64,000 nt of DNA from NCBI RefSeq assembly GCF_000455345.1, contig NZ_HG315691.1:380191-444190 (forward strand). Direction: 5' to 3'. The translations under genes and the position numbers were made by a program. This DNA comes from Halopiger goleimassiliensis. Its GTDB lineage: Archaea; Halobacteriota; Halobacteria; Halobacteriales; Natrialbaceae. Below are positions 54,001 through 63,557 of the stretch, piece by piece. Position 1 is the stretch's first letter. Every line of letters begins with the position of its first letter. Below the pieces are notes generated by a model. The model ran no database searches and was not told the DNA's origin. It saw only the letters and a program-made list of their open reading frames with translations.

Positions 54001-54546
54001 ATGGAGCAGGTGTTCGCACCGTGGCGGATCGAGTGGATTCGACGCGACGAGAAAAACCCCGACGTCGAGGACTGCGTCTTCTGCGAACTCCCCGAGCAGG
54101 GTCGTGACCGGGAGAACCTGATCGTCGCCCGCAGCGAGCACGCGTTCGTCATGCTGAACAACTACCCGTACAATCCGGGCCACGCGATGGTGATCCCCCA
54201 CGCCCACACGGGCGACTACCGCGACCTCACGGACGAGCAACTGCTCGATCACGCTCGCCTGAAACAGCGTACCTTCGACGCCCTCGAGGCGGCGAGCGAC
54301 CCCGACGGCTTCAACGCCGGCCTCAACCTCGGCGACGGTGCCGGCGGGTCGATCGACGACCACCTCCACACCCACGTGGTCCCCCGGTGGGAGGGCGACA
54401 CAAACTTCATGCCCGTCATAAGCGACACCTCGGTCATCGTCGAGGCGCTCGAGGACACGTACGAGCGCGTCCGGGAGGCGTTCGCCGCGCAGGACGGCGC
54501 TTCCGTTCCCGACGAGGACGGCGCGGTCGTGCTCGCGTTCGACTAG
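54001..54546 (+). CDS. HIT-family hydrolase/transferase
   Basis: A 181-residue protein. The HIT triad is DHLHTHVVPRW near residues 120-130, and MLNNYPYNPGHAMVIPHAHT is the nucleotide-binding strand. CVFCELP near the N-terminus could bind zinc. HIT proteins act on Ap4A, AMP-lysine or related nucleotide conjugates. The ATG at 54001 is clear. It stands alone on the plus strand. Confidence 0.9.
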   Translation: MEQVFAPWRIEWIRRDEKNPDVEDCVFCELPEQGRDRENLIVARSEHAFVMLNNYPYNPGHAMVIPHAHTGDYRDLTDEQLLDHARLKQRTFDALEAASDPDGFNAGLNLGDGAGGSIDDHLHTHVVPRWEGDTNFMPVISDTSVIVEALEDTYERVREAFAAQDGASVPDEDGAVVLAFD

Positions 54547-54642
54547 CGGCGAGTGCCGGCCGGTACCCGTCGTCCGGGGGCCAACCCGAAGGCCCTTGAA
54601 GGCGGCATCGGCGTCGTCCCGAAGGCCGCCGCGGACCTGAAC

Positions 54643-54879
54643 TTAGGCGTAAGTCGTCTCGAGGAACTCGACGATGCGGTCGGATTCGGCCATCGTCACC
54701 CCGTAGGCCTCGTCGACAAGTACCGGTACTTCCCGCTGGCCCGAGATGCGTTTGACTTCGTCCCGTTCCGAGTGCAACGCGTCGACCCAGACGGAGTCGT
54801 AGTCGACGGCCAGTTCCGCGAGTCGGTCGGCGACGCGTTCGCAGTGCGGACAGCCCTCGAGTTGGTAGAGCGTGGGCAT
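54643..54879 (-). CDS. Glutaredoxin-like protein
   Basis: A 78-residue thioredoxin-fold protein. CPHC at residues 10-13 is the redox site and REVPVLVDE holds the cis-Pro. ESDRIVEFLETTYA is the last helix. It probably reduces disulfides using gamma-glutamylcysteine or thioredoxin reductase, as haloarchaea use gamma-Glu-Cys rather than glutathione. Confidence 0.9.
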   Translation of the reverse strand: MPTLYQLEGCPHCERVADRLAELAVDYDSVWVDALHSERDEVKRISGQREVPVLVDEAYGVTMAESDRIVEFLETTYA

Positions 54880-54910
54880 ACCCCTCCTTCGGAGCGAACG
54901 CGCAAAACGG

Positions 54911-55933
54911 TTAGCCGTCGCGATCGACGTCCTCGTCGACGATCCGGTAGCTCCGGCCGCGGCGCTTGCCGACGGCCTCGATCAGGTCGTAGTGGACCAT
55001 CTTGGTCAGGTAGTTGCGCAGCGTCCGGCGGGTCTTTGGCTCCTCGACCCGGCGTTCGTACGCCGCGTAGAGGTCGCCCGGTTCGATCTCGCCCGCCTCC
55101 GCGATCACGTCGTAGAGCACGCGCTGGTGTTCGATCAGCCCCTCGAGCGTCTTGCGCCTGATCGCTGTCTGTGCGTCGGGGATCGCCGCCTCGAGGACCG
55201 AGTCGGTGATCGTCCCCAGCCCCTCCCGCTGGGCGCGGCGGGCGGCCGACCGGAGGATACCGATCCCGACGCGGGCGTCGCCGGAGGCGGCGTCGGCGAT
55301 CCGTCGAAGCTGGGCGTCGGTGACGACGTCCGGTTCGAGCGCGTTCGACGCCCGCGTCTCGAGGATCGCCGCGAGTTCGTCCGTTCCGTAGCGCTCGAAG
55401 CGAACCCGGGTGCCGGCCCGCAGCCGTGAGCGCACCCGGTCGTCCAGCCCCGCGAAGAGTTCGTCCTCGCGGTTGGCGATCAACACCAGTGAGACGTGGC
55501 CGAGCCGGTAGAGGTCGTACAGCGCGGCCGTCTCCTCGAGCTGGTCGACCTCGTCGAGGACGACGACGATCGGCCGGTCGTCGGCCGCCTCGAGCCGGCC
55601 GAACAGTTCGTCCTTCGGCGTTGACCGGTGGACGTCCATCGTCCGATCGATCGCCTCGAGAACCGCGTAGAGCACCCGAAACCGGGTGTACTCCTGCCAG
55701 CAGTTGACGTAGGCCACCCGGACCTCGGGATCCTGTGCGCGCAACTGCTCGAGCGTGTAGCGGGCGATACAGGTCTTGCCGACGCCCGTCGGGCCGAAAC
55801 AGAACGCCGGCTCCGGCCGCTCGCCGTACAGCAGCGGCTCGAGCGTCTCCGAGAGGAGGTTCACCTCGTCGTGGCGGTGGACCACCTCGCTGGGGACGAA
55901 GTCCTCGCGCAGGACCCGGTCGTCGACGATCAC
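54911..55933 (-). CDS. orc: Orc1/Cdc6-family AAA+ protein, copy 2
   Basis: A 340-residue protein. GPTGVGKT is at residues 47-54, LDEVDQL is the Walker B region, and SGDARVGIGILRSA is the sensor-2 helix. A C-terminal winged helix with TRRTLRNYLTKMVHYDLIEA follows. It is shorter and diverged from copy 1 at 41552, and its AAA+ loops differ. Haloarchaea carry many Orc paralogues, of which some serve accessory origins or elements. No ORB repeat was seen in the short region before its start. Confidence 0.85.
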   Translation of the reverse strand: MIVDDRVLREDFVPSEVVHRHDEVNLLSETLEPLLYGERPEPAFCFGPTGVGKTCIARYTLEQLRAQDPEVRVAYVNCWQEYTRFRVLYAVLEAIDRTMDVHRSTPKDELFGRLEAADDRPIVVVLDEVDQLEETAALYDLYRLGHVSLVLIANREDELFAGLDDRVRSRLRAGTRVRFERYGTDELAAILETRASNALEPDVVTDAQLRRIADAASGDARVGIGILRSAARRAQREGLGTITDSVLEAAIPDAQTAIRRKTLEGLIEHQRVLYDVIAEAGEIEPGDLYAAYERRVEEPKTRRTLRNYLTKMVHYDLIEAVGKRRGRSYRIVDEDVDRDG

Positions 55934-56010
55934 ACGCCCTCGTTACGCGTCGATCGGCTTAAACGACGGTGGGCCGTTTCCGAAAGTTCCGAAACGCGAC
56001 CGGTCGGTCG

Positions 56011-56214
56011 TCAGTCGGCCTCCGCGGGCGGTCGGGGCGACCGCCGCGACCGGCAGTCGATCGTCTCCCCGCAGGCCGGACAGACGAGGCAGCGAACGCC
56101 GTCGTCCGCGATCTCGAGCCAGTCGTCGTCGGCGGTGCCTTCGTGGGCGCACGACGGGCAGAAGAGGACGGCTTTCCGCCGGCGTGCGGTCGTGGAGTGT
56201 GTCGGTGACGTCAT
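56011..56214 (-). CDS. Small zinc-ribbon protein
   Basis: A 67-residue protein with CPSC at residues 19-22 and CPAC at residues 45-48, a single zinc ribbon with an additional Cys nearby. It lies 77 nt upstream of orc copy 2 on the same strand. No enzymatic motif; it may be an adaptor or nucleic-acid binder. Confidence 0.7.
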   Translation of the reverse strand: MTSPTHSTTARRRKAVLFCPSCAHEGTADDDWLEIADDGVRCLVCPACGETIDCRSRRSPRPPAEAD

Positions 56215-56410
56215 CGGTTACAGTTACGTCTCCCCAGTGATAGGCCTTGTTCGGAACCAACGATAGTTACAGAATCGAAGCGGCGGTCGCGGTCGTCCGG
56301 GATCGGCTACCCGGAACGGTGGAAGGTGACGTAACGACCGCGAGTGGTGTAGCTGCGTCAGCGGGGCCGGAATCGACGGGGCGGCGGGGGAGCCGACGGG
56401 GAGAGGGCGG

Positions 56411-57958
56411 TCACTCGTCGGACGTCAACGTGATCGTCTCACCCGTCTCCGCGGAATCGGCGTCCACGACCTCGACGTCGGACGACTCGAACTCGAGTTC
56501 GAGCATCGTGTACGAGGAGACCACCGTCTCCGTCTCGAGGTCGACGGTCGCCACCACGGTCGCCGACGGGTCGCCGTCGGCGGGTGTGAGTTCGACGAGC
56601 ACCGCGTCGCCGTCGGCGGTCGTCGTCTCCGTGACGGTGCCGCGGATCGCGTCGAGGTCGTCGAACTGCGTCTGGAGGTTGTACCGCGTCTTCCCGTCCT
56701 CCACGACGAGGTCCGCGAGTCGATCGGCTTCGGTGTCGGTCAGCAGGTCGTCCGGATCGGTCAGTTCGAGGTCGACGTCGCCGAGGTCGGGAACGGAGCG
56801 TACGACCTCGACGGTTCCGTCCTCGAGGTCGACCGATGCGTCGACGGACGGCAGCCGTCCGTCGACCGGCGTCACCTCGACGCGCACGCCGTCGGTCGGA
56901 ACGAACTCCTCGCGGTCCGCGTCGAGTTCGCGTTCCTGGTGAAGGGCCATCTCGACCGCCTCCGCGTCCTCGAACTGCGACGCGACGGCGTCCGTCCAGA
57001 CGCGCTCGGCGAACGCGGTCGCGTCGCGGTCCGCGAGGATGTCGTCGTGATCGACCAGCGTCGCCGTGACGTCCTCGAGTTCGACCTCGGTCTCGTTCGG
57101 GACGGAGACCTCGAACTCGATCCCCTCGGCGGGGCCGGGCGACGCGACGGCCGTCGATCCGTTTCCATCGACGGCGATCGAGACCTCGTCGCCGGGTTCG
57201 ACCGCGGTGATCTCGTAGTCGTCGGCATCGCCGACCTCGAAGACGAGTTCGCCGCTGGCCTGCAGGTCGTCGACGTGTTCGGCGTCGAGATCGACGGTCG
57301 CCTCGATCGTCCCCTCCGCGTCGGGCGCGCCGAGGTCGACCGTCACGCGGTCGCCGTCGCGCTCGAGGACCGTGACCGTCACCTCGTCGGGCGCGTCCAG
57401 GTGCGAGGCCAGTTTCCACTCGGCGTCCGCGTCCGCGAGCAGGGCGCGCTCGAGGGCGGCGCGTTCCTCGTCGCTCAACTGTTCGTCGCTCGCCGCGTCG
57501 TCGACGACGAGGTCGACCTCGTCCAGCGACGGCAGGTGCCTCTCGACGTCGACCGTCTCCGCGTCGAGATCGACCGTCGCGGATACGTAGGGCAACCGAT
57601 CGTCCGCGGGCGAGATCGTGACCTCGACCACGTCGTCGACCGGGACGAACGCTTCCTCGTCCTCGTCGTACGTCGTCCGCTCGGCCACCGTGAACTCGAG
57701 GTCCGTGGGGTCGGCGAGCGCGTCGTCGCCGACGAAGTGGTCGCGGACTTCGTCGGTGGCCCAGAGGAGGTCGGGCAATTGCTCGACCTCCTCGTCGGTC
57801 AGCACGTCGTCCTCGAGCAGTTCGACGTTCGATTCGGTGAACTGTACCTCCGGCTCGTCCGCGTTCGCCTCGCCCGCGACGACCAGTAACCCGCTCGAGA
57901 GGGTGACGATCGCCGCGAGCGCGAACGCGTAGATTGCGTATCGGTAGTCTCGGTTCAT
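56411..57958 (-). CDS. Surface protein with duplicated two-module repeat
   Basis: A 515-residue very acidic protein. A single N-terminal hydrophobic segment (YAIYAFALAAIVTLSSGLLV) is a signal or anchor. Two modules repeat in the order A-B-A'-B'. A and A' share EEAFVPVDDVVEVT / REEFVPTDGVRVEV and PYVSATVDLDAETVDV / PSVDASVDLEDGTVEV. B and B' share LTD/LSDEE..LADLV and a central V-x-V-x-L beta strand. The repeats are beta-rich and probably extracellular. The ATG at 57958 (MNRDYRYAIYA) is chosen as it begins the hydrophobic segment. Function unknown. Confidence 0.75.
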   Translation of the reverse strand: MNRDYRYAIYAFALAAIVTLSSGLLVVAGEANADEPEVQFTESNVELLEDDVLTDEEVEQLPDLLWATDEVRDHFVGDDALADPTDLEFTVAERTTYDEDEEAFVPVDDVVEVTISPADDRLPYVSATVDLDAETVDVERHLPSLDEVDLVVDDAASDEQLSDEERAALERALLADADAEWKLASHLDAPDEVTVTVLERDGDRVTVDLGAPDAEGTIEATVDLDAEHVDDLQASGELVFEVGDADDYEITAVEPGDEVSIAVDGNGSTAVASPGPAEGIEFEVSVPNETEVELEDVTATLVDHDDILADRDATAFAERVWTDAVASQFEDAEAVEMALHQERELDADREEFVPTDGVRVEVTPVDGRLPSVDASVDLEDGTVEVVRSVPDLGDVDLELTDPDDLLTDTEADRLADLVVEDGKTRYNLQTQFDDLDAIRGTVTETTTADGDAVLVELTPADGDPSATVVATVDLETETVVSSYTMLELEFESSDVEVVDADSAETGETITLTSDE

Positions 57959-58183
57959 GGGGACCACAGTGGGCGGAGATCCGGGTGCCACGTGGGGACG
58001 TCCCCCCGCGGCGTCCGGATCGCGCCGGTCGATCGTTGTGCGAAACGCCACATCAATCCCCGTTGGAAACGGCCGCGGAACGCGTTCCGAAACGCGTTTC
58101 ACACCTGTTTCACGGCGTTTCAGACTCCAGTCCTGGCGGCGAATCGTAATCTTCATGGCGCTGTCAGACCCGTTCGCAGAGCG

Positions 58184-58828
58184 ATGATCGCGGTCGATCC
58201 GGCACGCGTCGTCCTGCTTTCGTCGCTGGTCGTCCTCGGCGTCAGCCTCGCCGGCTTCGCGACCGTCACCGGCATCGCTCCGGGGGCGACGGCCGACACC
58301 GCCGGCGAGTTCGTCGTCGGCGACGACCTGACGTTCGTCCACGGCGACGGGAGCGAGACGACCGTCCTCGAGGACGTCCGCGGCGTCGAGCGCCTCGAGA
58401 TCGCCGCCGAGAACGGCCAGTTTACCGTGATCACCGAGAGGCGCGAGCCGCCGGCGTTGCGCGACCACCAGCGGGCGATCGCACGCGAGGTCGTCGCGAC
58501 GAACGAGACGCTGGTCGACCGCCTCGAGCCCGCCGGGATGGCGACGCTGACGGTGGTCCCGCTCACCGACGCGACGGTCCCCCAGGAGCCGACCGAACTG
58601 GCCGCCCTGGATCCGACGGCAGCGCCGACCGACGGCTCCGACGCCGGTAGCTTCGAGGTCGTCGACGAGGACCCCGTCGTGGTCGACCGCGACGGCCCAA
58701 CGGTGCTCGACGACCGCGCGCTCGTGATCGTCGAACCCGTGGCCGAAGCCGCGGAGTATCGGTTGCTCGTCGATCTCGAGGCCGAGGCCGTCGACGCGAT
58801 GCTCCGGCTGGAGGTGGTCCCGTCGTGA
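58184..58828 (+). CDS. Membrane-anchored envelope protein
   Basis: A 214-residue protein. VVLLSSLVVLGVSLAGFATV near the start is a signal or anchor. The rest is beta-rich (EFVVGDDLTFVHGDGSETTV, then GQFTVITERR and VVVDRDGPTVLDDRALVIVE). No catalytic motif. It is divergent from the 515-residue surface protein and adjacent to a membrane-bound regulator, with which it probably shares an envelope-related role. The ATG at 58184 begins just before the hydrophobic segment. Confidence 0.68.
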   Translation: MIAVDPARVVLLSSLVVLGVSLAGFATVTGIAPGATADTAGEFVVGDDLTFVHGDGSETTVLEDVRGVERLEIAAENGQFTVITERREPPALRDHQRAIAREVVATNETLVDRLEPAGMATLTVVPLTDATVPQEPTELAALDPTAAPTDGSDAGSFEVVDEDPVVVDRDGPTVLDDRALVIVEPVAEAAEYRLLVDLEAEAVDAMLRLEVVPS

Positions 58829-58931
58829 GCGACCGTCGCGGATCGAGCCGCGAAACTCTCGCCCCCAACCGCGTCCATCGCCGAGCGTCGACCGCCGACC
58901 AACTGCCGCCGATCGCTCCCGACTGACAGCC

Positions 58932-59543
58932 ATGTCTCGAGCCTTCCCTACGACGTTTCACGTCGCCGTAATCGTCTTCGTCGCCGCCGTCCTGGTGGCC
59001 GTCGCACAGCTGTTGAACCCCCCACAGATCGTCGTCACGGCCGGGACGAACGGGGGCGACGTCGTCGAACTCGGCAGCTACTTCACCTATCGAGAGGTCG
59101 GCGTCGTTGCCGTCGCAGCGTCGCTGCTCGGTGCGAGCGGCACCTACCTCGTACTCGAGGGGCGACGATCGACGGCGGAGTCGAAGACGGACGAGCAAGC
59201 CGATCCGGATCGAGCGCCGACCGACGGTCGCGGGTTCAGCTACCGCGACGACGGCATCGACGACGAGATCGACCGCGAGGTGGGCCGTGCGTCCGCTCGA
59301 GGCGCGGATCTCCTCGAGCGGCGACGCGAGGAACTCGAGGAGGTGGCCGACCGCCTCGCGGACACCGAACGAGTCGTCTACGAGACGGTGCTCGAGGCCG
59401 ACGGGCGAGTCCCCCAGAGCGACATCGTCGAGCGCACCGACGTGTCGAAGGCCTCGGTCAGCCGCGCGCTCGACGGCCTCGAGAGCAAGGGGCTGGTCGA
59501 GCGGAAACGGCGCGGCATGGGTAACGTCGTGCGACTCCGTTGA
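58932..59543 (+). CDS. Membrane-anchored winged-helix regulator
   Basis: A 203-residue protein. Two hydrophobic segments lie at residues 8-30 and 55-77. A charged linker and a coiled coil (LERRREELEEVADRLADTER) follow. A MarR-type winged helix lies at residues 138-200 (QSDIVERTDVSKASVSRALD, then GLESKGLVERKRRG). Such proteins could transmit an envelope signal to DNA. It is next to the gene at 58184 on the same strand. Confidence 0.78.
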   Translation: MSRAFPTTFHVAVIVFVAAVLVAVAQLLNPPQIVVTAGTNGGDVVELGSYFTYREVGVVAVAASLLGASGTYLVLEGRRSTAESKTDEQADPDRAPTDGRGFSYRDDGIDDEIDREVGRASARGADLLERRREELEEVADRLADTERVVYETVLEADGRVPQSDIVERTDVSKASVSRALDGLESKGLVERKRRGMGNVVRLR

Positions 59544-59655
59544 GGACAGCCAGTAGAGCGAGAGAAACCGAGAGCAACGACCTCGGCTGACCGAACCGCG
59601 GCTCGGCGGGCGTCGATCGACGGTCGTGGATGACGCGAACCCCGACGGGTTGCCG

Positions 59656-59742
59656 TTAGAATATCACGAGACCGCTCATGACGACCATCGAGCTCGCCAT
59701 GAGGATCGCGAAGACGAGCGCGAGGATCTGGTTCAGGTCCAT
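59656..59742 (-). CDS. 28-residue hydrophobic membrane peptide
   Basis: ATG at 59742 to TAA at 59656-59658. The peptide begins MDLNQILALVFAILMASS and ends VVMSGLVIF, a single membrane-spanning helix with a short polar N-terminus. A TATA-like CATTCATAC lies about 28 nt upstream, and codon choice is GC-rich as in real genes. Small one-helix proteins of this style are common in haloarchaea. No partner can be named. Confidence 0.6.
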   Translation of the reverse strand: MDLNQILALVFAILMASSMVVMSGLVIF

Positions 59743-59873
59743 GTTCGAAGGAACCGTCTACGAGAGTATGAATGTCACGACCGTCACGGGCCGTGACCGG
59801 TACGCTGGAGACCGCCACTCGAGCCGCACCGACCGTCCACTCGCGTGACACGATGCGGAGAGACGGGACGCGA

Positions 59874-61115
59874 TCAGTCGAAGCGCGCGTCGACAACCAC
59901 GTGCTCGACGCCCGCACTGTGACTCTTGACGCGGCGTCGCTCGAGCACCTCGACGGCCCGGCCCGCTTCGGTCCCGGCCCGCTCGAGTCGCGCTTCGGGA
60001 CGCTCCCAGAGGCGAGCCTCCGGCGTCGCCTCGTGATAGTGGACGACGCCGCCGGGGGCAAGGGCCGCGAGCGCATCCTCGAGGTAGGCGTGCGCGCCGT
60101 CGTCCCGCGTGGGCTGGCCCCCGTCCGCGCCGTCGGTCGCGTCGGCCTCGTCCTCCGCGGCGGTCGTCCCGTTCGCTCCCTCGTTGCCGGTGCCGTAGTA
60201 GCCCATCACGACCCGGTCGACCTCGAGTTCGGCCGCGAGGTCGCGGCAGTCGGTCATGTAGGCGTCGACGCGGTCGCCGACGTCGTTCAACATCGCGTTC
60301 TCGAGCAGGTAGCGGAAGGCGGTGGGGTTGATCTCGGTCGCGGTCACCCGCGCGCCGGCCCGGGCCATCGGCAGCGTGAAGTAGCCGATCCCGGCGAACA
60401 TGTCGAAGACGTGCTCGGCGTCGCCGTCTCGCGGCGAACCGCTCGAGCGGTCCGTGGAGCGTGACTCCGCACGTACGACCTCTCCCATGCGGGCCCGCTC
60501 GGCCTGGTTACCCGGCGAGAACATGACCGCGGCCGGATCGAGCGCGTACCGCGTCCCGTGTTCGGTGTGGATCGTCTCGGTGTCGGCGTCGCCGGCGAGC
60601 AGCCGCGTCCGCGGTTCGCGGTAGACTCCGGCCGTTCCCTCGTTGGCGATGCCCTCGTCGGCGAGCACGCTGTCGACCCCGCCCTGAAGTTCCAGCAGGG
60701 CCTCGCCGAGGTCGGTCTCGTCCGGGCAGTCCTCGGGAACTCGGACCAGGACCACGGAGCCGATCACGGCCCACGATCCGGGCGCGCGTTCGATCTCGTC
60801 GTCGCTCCAGCCGCGGTCCGCGAGCAGGTCCTCCAGATCCGGGTTGCGGGGCTCGGGATCGACCTGGCGAACGACCTCGAGGACGCGCGTCTCCGTCGGC
60901 GGCTCGGTGATCGGGAGCGCGACGCGGTCCAGGTCGTCGCGTTCGCGGGTCGCGTCACCTTCTCCGCGCACCTCGCGGACCTTCCGCGAGTCGTCGTAGA
61001 CGCCCTCCGCCCGGAGCGACTCGATCGCCGTCTCGGCGCGGGGGTTCTCGACGACGGCCGCGAGCGGCGCGTCCGCGTTCGGGTCCGGGAGGTGCTCGTC
61101 GGCCTCGTCAGTCAT
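59874..61115 (-). CDS. taw2: tRNA wybutosine-synthesis transferase Taw2 (TYW2/Trm5 family)
   Basis: A 413-residue protein. FDMFAGIGYFTLPMARAGAR is the SAM-binding motif of the Trm5/TYW2 family. DRVVMGYYGTG and HYHEATPEARLWERP agree with TYW2-type enzymes (an MGY at the substrate loop) rather than Trm5, which has N-L-P there. Taw2 transfers the aminocarboxypropyl group of SAM to 4-demethylwyosine in tRNA-Phe. A low-complexity acidic insert (about residues 325-350) is a halophile feature. Its start overlaps the end of nmd3 by 8 nt. Confidence 0.8.
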   Translation of the reverse strand: MTDEADEHLPDPNADAPLAAVVENPRAETAIESLRAEGVYDDSRKVREVRGEGDATRERDDLDRVALPITEPPTETRVLEVVRQVDPEPRNPDLEDLLADRGWSDDEIERAPGSWAVIGSVVLVRVPEDCPDETDLGEALLELQGGVDSVLADEGIANEGTAGVYREPRTRLLAGDADTETIHTEHGTRYALDPAAVMFSPGNQAERARMGEVVRAESRSTDRSSGSPRDGDAEHVFDMFAGIGYFTLPMARAGARVTATEINPTAFRYLLENAMLNDVGDRVDAYMTDCRDLAAELEVDRVVMGYYGTGNEGANGTTAAEDEADATDGADGGQPTRDDGAHAYLEDALAALAPGGVVHYHEATPEARLWERPEARLERAGTEAGRAVEVLERRRVKSHSAGVEHVVVDARFD

Positions 61116-62301
61116 CGTCGTAGGGATCGTAGGGATCGTCGTCCTCGTCGCCGGTGTCGGGGTCCGGATCCGGCAGGACGTGCAGTCCGGCCCGACTCTT
61201 CAGCACGGGCACCGTCTCGGCCTCGGGGTCGAAGTAGTCCGGCCTGGCGACGGTCTTGGCCTGGTAGGTCTCGGGGTCGAGCACCTGCACGGCGTTCTCG
61301 TCCTCGACGGCGACGACCGTCGTCTCGACGCCGTCCTCGAGTTCGCCCAGCTTTCGCGCGTCGGGCGAGTTGCCCTCCTCGTGGCTGGCCTCGTACCGCT
61401 CGCCGGTGGTCACCCGCGTCCCCTTCAGGTTGCCGTGGGCGCTGCGGACGAGGACCGGTCCCCCGTCGTCGTTCCGGAGGTCGATGACGTCGCCGGGGGT
61501 ATAGGGCGGCAGGCGGACGGCGAACGTGACCCGGTAGACCTCGTTGCCGTCCTCGTCCTCGGTGACGAGCGTCTCGGCGTCGTTGACGGTGCCGCCGAAC
61601 TCCTGGATCATCTTGTTCGCGATCTTCTTGCCGATCTTGTTGGTCGAGACCTTGATATTGAGGCCGTCGTCGACTTCGCCCATCTCGGTGACGAAGGCGT
61701 TGCGGTCGCCCGTCGCCTCCATGTCGGCGACGACCTGATTTGCGATCTCCTTCGCGCGGTCCATCTCCTCGGTCGTCGGCGTCCGACCGTCCGCGCGGAT
61801 CTGGACGATGCTGGCGTAGTAGTCGCCGGCGATTCGGCCACAGCGGGTGCAGGTCTGGCGGGCGATCTTGACCGGTACGGTCACCTGTTCCTCGACCGGC
61901 GTGCCCCGGACGACGCCCGTGAAGTAACAGTGCATCCGGATGGTGTTCTCGTCGACCTGCTCGGGCTCGACCTGCCAGGCGACGTCCGCGACGTCGACGT
62001 GGACGCCCAGCGCCTCGCTGACCTCCTCGATCGCGACGTCGGTGTAATCCTGCGCGCCGACGTCGACCCACCGGTTCCCGCGGTGGACCGCGCCGCACTG
62101 GGCACAGACCCGCACCTGGATCCGGTCGGGCGCGTCGACGAAGTCGAAGTCCTCGAAGTAACAGGCGTCACAGAGTTCGACCTCGGCACCCGGGCGGAGG
62201 GGGTCGGCAGCGTGACCACTGGCAGCAGGGTCGCCGTCGCCCGCCGACCGATCCGGCACCGGATCCCCACAGCGGGGACAGAAGGCTCGCGACTCGCTCA
62301 T
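61108..62301 (-). CDS. nmd3: NMD3 family 50S-subunit protein
   Basis: A 397-residue protein. Cys pairs CPRC (8-11), CDAC (about 44-47), VCAQC and TCTRC form the zinc-binding NMD3 N-terminal region. NIKVSTNKIGKKIANKMIQE matches the conserved middle of archaeal NMD3. The acidic C-terminus (DPDPDTGDEDDDPYDPYDDD) is disordered. NMD3 binds late large ribosomal subunits; archaea keep it without nuclear export. The ATG at 62301 is chosen because the Cys region starts at once. It is the upstream partner of taw2 in an RNA/ribosome operon. Confidence 0.9.
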   Translation of the reverse strand: MSESRAFCPRCGDPVPDRSAGDGDPAASGHAADPLRPGAEVELCDACYFEDFDFVDAPDRIQVRVCAQCGAVHRGNRWVDVGAQDYTDVAIEEVSEALGVHVDVADVAWQVEPEQVDENTIRMHCYFTGVVRGTPVEEQVTVPVKIARQTCTRCGRIAGDYYASIVQIRADGRTPTTEEMDRAKEIANQVVADMEATGDRNAFVTEMGEVDDGLNIKVSTNKIGKKIANKMIQEFGGTVNDAETLVTEDEDGNEVYRVTFAVRLPPYTPGDVIDLRNDDGGPVLVRSAHGNLKGTRVTTGERYEASHEEGNSPDARKLGELEDGVETTVVAVEDENAVQVLDPETYQAKTVARPDYFDPEAETVPVLKSRAGLHVLPDPDPDTGDEDDDPYDPYDDD

Positions 62302-62588
62302 TGGCGTCACTTGTCGACTGACGGAGTTAAGCGGCGCGCTCTCTCCCCGCCCGGACCGGAGCGGATTCGGGCGAGCGGGACCGTCGCTCGAGCGACCGCG
62401 AGAATCCCCGGCGAGATCGTCTGACGCACGTCGGACAGGGGCGAATTCGGCAACGTCAGACGTCGCCACGTCACACGGTCTCCATGCGAAACGAAGGGGT
62501 TCGACGAACGGTGGCCGGGACGGGCGGCGAACCGGTAACCCCCACCGCACCGACGATACTTATCCCGCTCGACGACGTAGACTCACGT

Positions 62589-63473
62589 ATGGATTGGCAG
62601 GCGGATTGGGGGCTACGATTCCGGATGTTCCTGACGATGTTCATGCTGTTCGCCCTGTACATCGTCTTCGCAGGGGTGATCGCCGCCTACATGGGCAGCT
62701 TCCTCGTCTTCGCCGTGCTGTTTGCCGGCATGTCGCTGGTGCAGTACTACTACAGCGATACGCTCACGCTCAAGAGTATGGGCGCGCGGACGATCTCGGC
62801 CGACGAGTACCCGCAACTGCACGCCTCGGTCGAACGGCTCTCCCAGCAGGCCGACCTCCCGAAACCGAAGGTGGCGGTCGTCGACTCGGACGTGCCCAAC
62901 GCGTTCGCGACCGGGCGCAACCAGAAGAACGCCGCCGTCTGCGTGACGACCGGACTGCTGACCACCCTCGACCGAGAGGAACTCGACGGCGTCATCGCCC
63001 ACGAACTCGCCCACGTCAAGAACCGGGACATGATGGTGATGACCATCGCCTCGTTCCTCTCGACCATCGCGTTCATGATCGTCCGCTGGGGAGCGTTCTT
63101 CGGCGGCGGCCACGGTCGCGGCCGGCAGGGCGGCGGTGGCGGCATCGTCGTCGCCATCCTCGTCTCGCTGGTCGTCTGGATAATCAGCTACCTGCTCATC
63201 CGCGCGCTCTCGCGGTACCGCGAGTACGCCGCCGACAGAGGAGCCGCGTCGATCACCGGCAACCCCTCCGCGCTCGCCTCCGCACTCATGAAGATCTCCG
63301 GTCGGATGGACCAGGTCCCGAAAAACGACATGCGCGAGGAGGCCGAGATGAACGCCTTCTTCATCATTCCCATCAAGTCCGGCGTCGTCGGACAGCTGTT
63401 CAGTACCCACCCGCCGACGGAGAAGCGGATCGAACAGCTCCGACAGCTCGAGCGCGAGATCGCCTCTCCCTGA
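62589..63473 (+). CDS. htpX: Membrane metalloprotease HtpX
   Basis: A 294-residue protein. HELAH at residues 138-142 is the zinc motif, and YREYAADRGA supplies the third ligand. Hydrophobic segments lie at about 12-50, 147-170 and 182-205. FSTHPPTEKRIEQL is the usual M48 C-terminal motif. HtpX degrades damaged membrane proteins. GATACTTATCC about 30 nt upstream of the ATG is a likely TATA box. The long upstream frame beginning at 62484 is not needed. Confidence 0.93.
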   Translation: MDWQADWGLRFRMFLTMFMLFALYIVFAGVIAAYMGSFLVFAVLFAGMSLVQYYYSDTLTLKSMGARTISADEYPQLHASVERLSQQADLPKPKVAVVDSDVPNAFATGRNQKNAAVCVTTGLLTTLDREELDGVIAHELAHVKNRDMMVMTIASFLSTIAFMIVRWGAFFGGGHGRGRQGGGGGIVVAILVSLVVWIISYLLIRALSRYREYAADRGAASITGNPSALASALMKISGRMDQVPKNDMREEAEMNAFFIIPIKSGVVGQLFSTHPPTEKRIEQLRQLEREIASP

Positions 63474-63557
63474 CGATTCCGCGACCTCGGCGGTCGCGAC
63501 CGCCTCGCTCGAGGGCTTCGAAGCGCTTTTGCCCTGGCCGTAGAAACCACTCCTACG

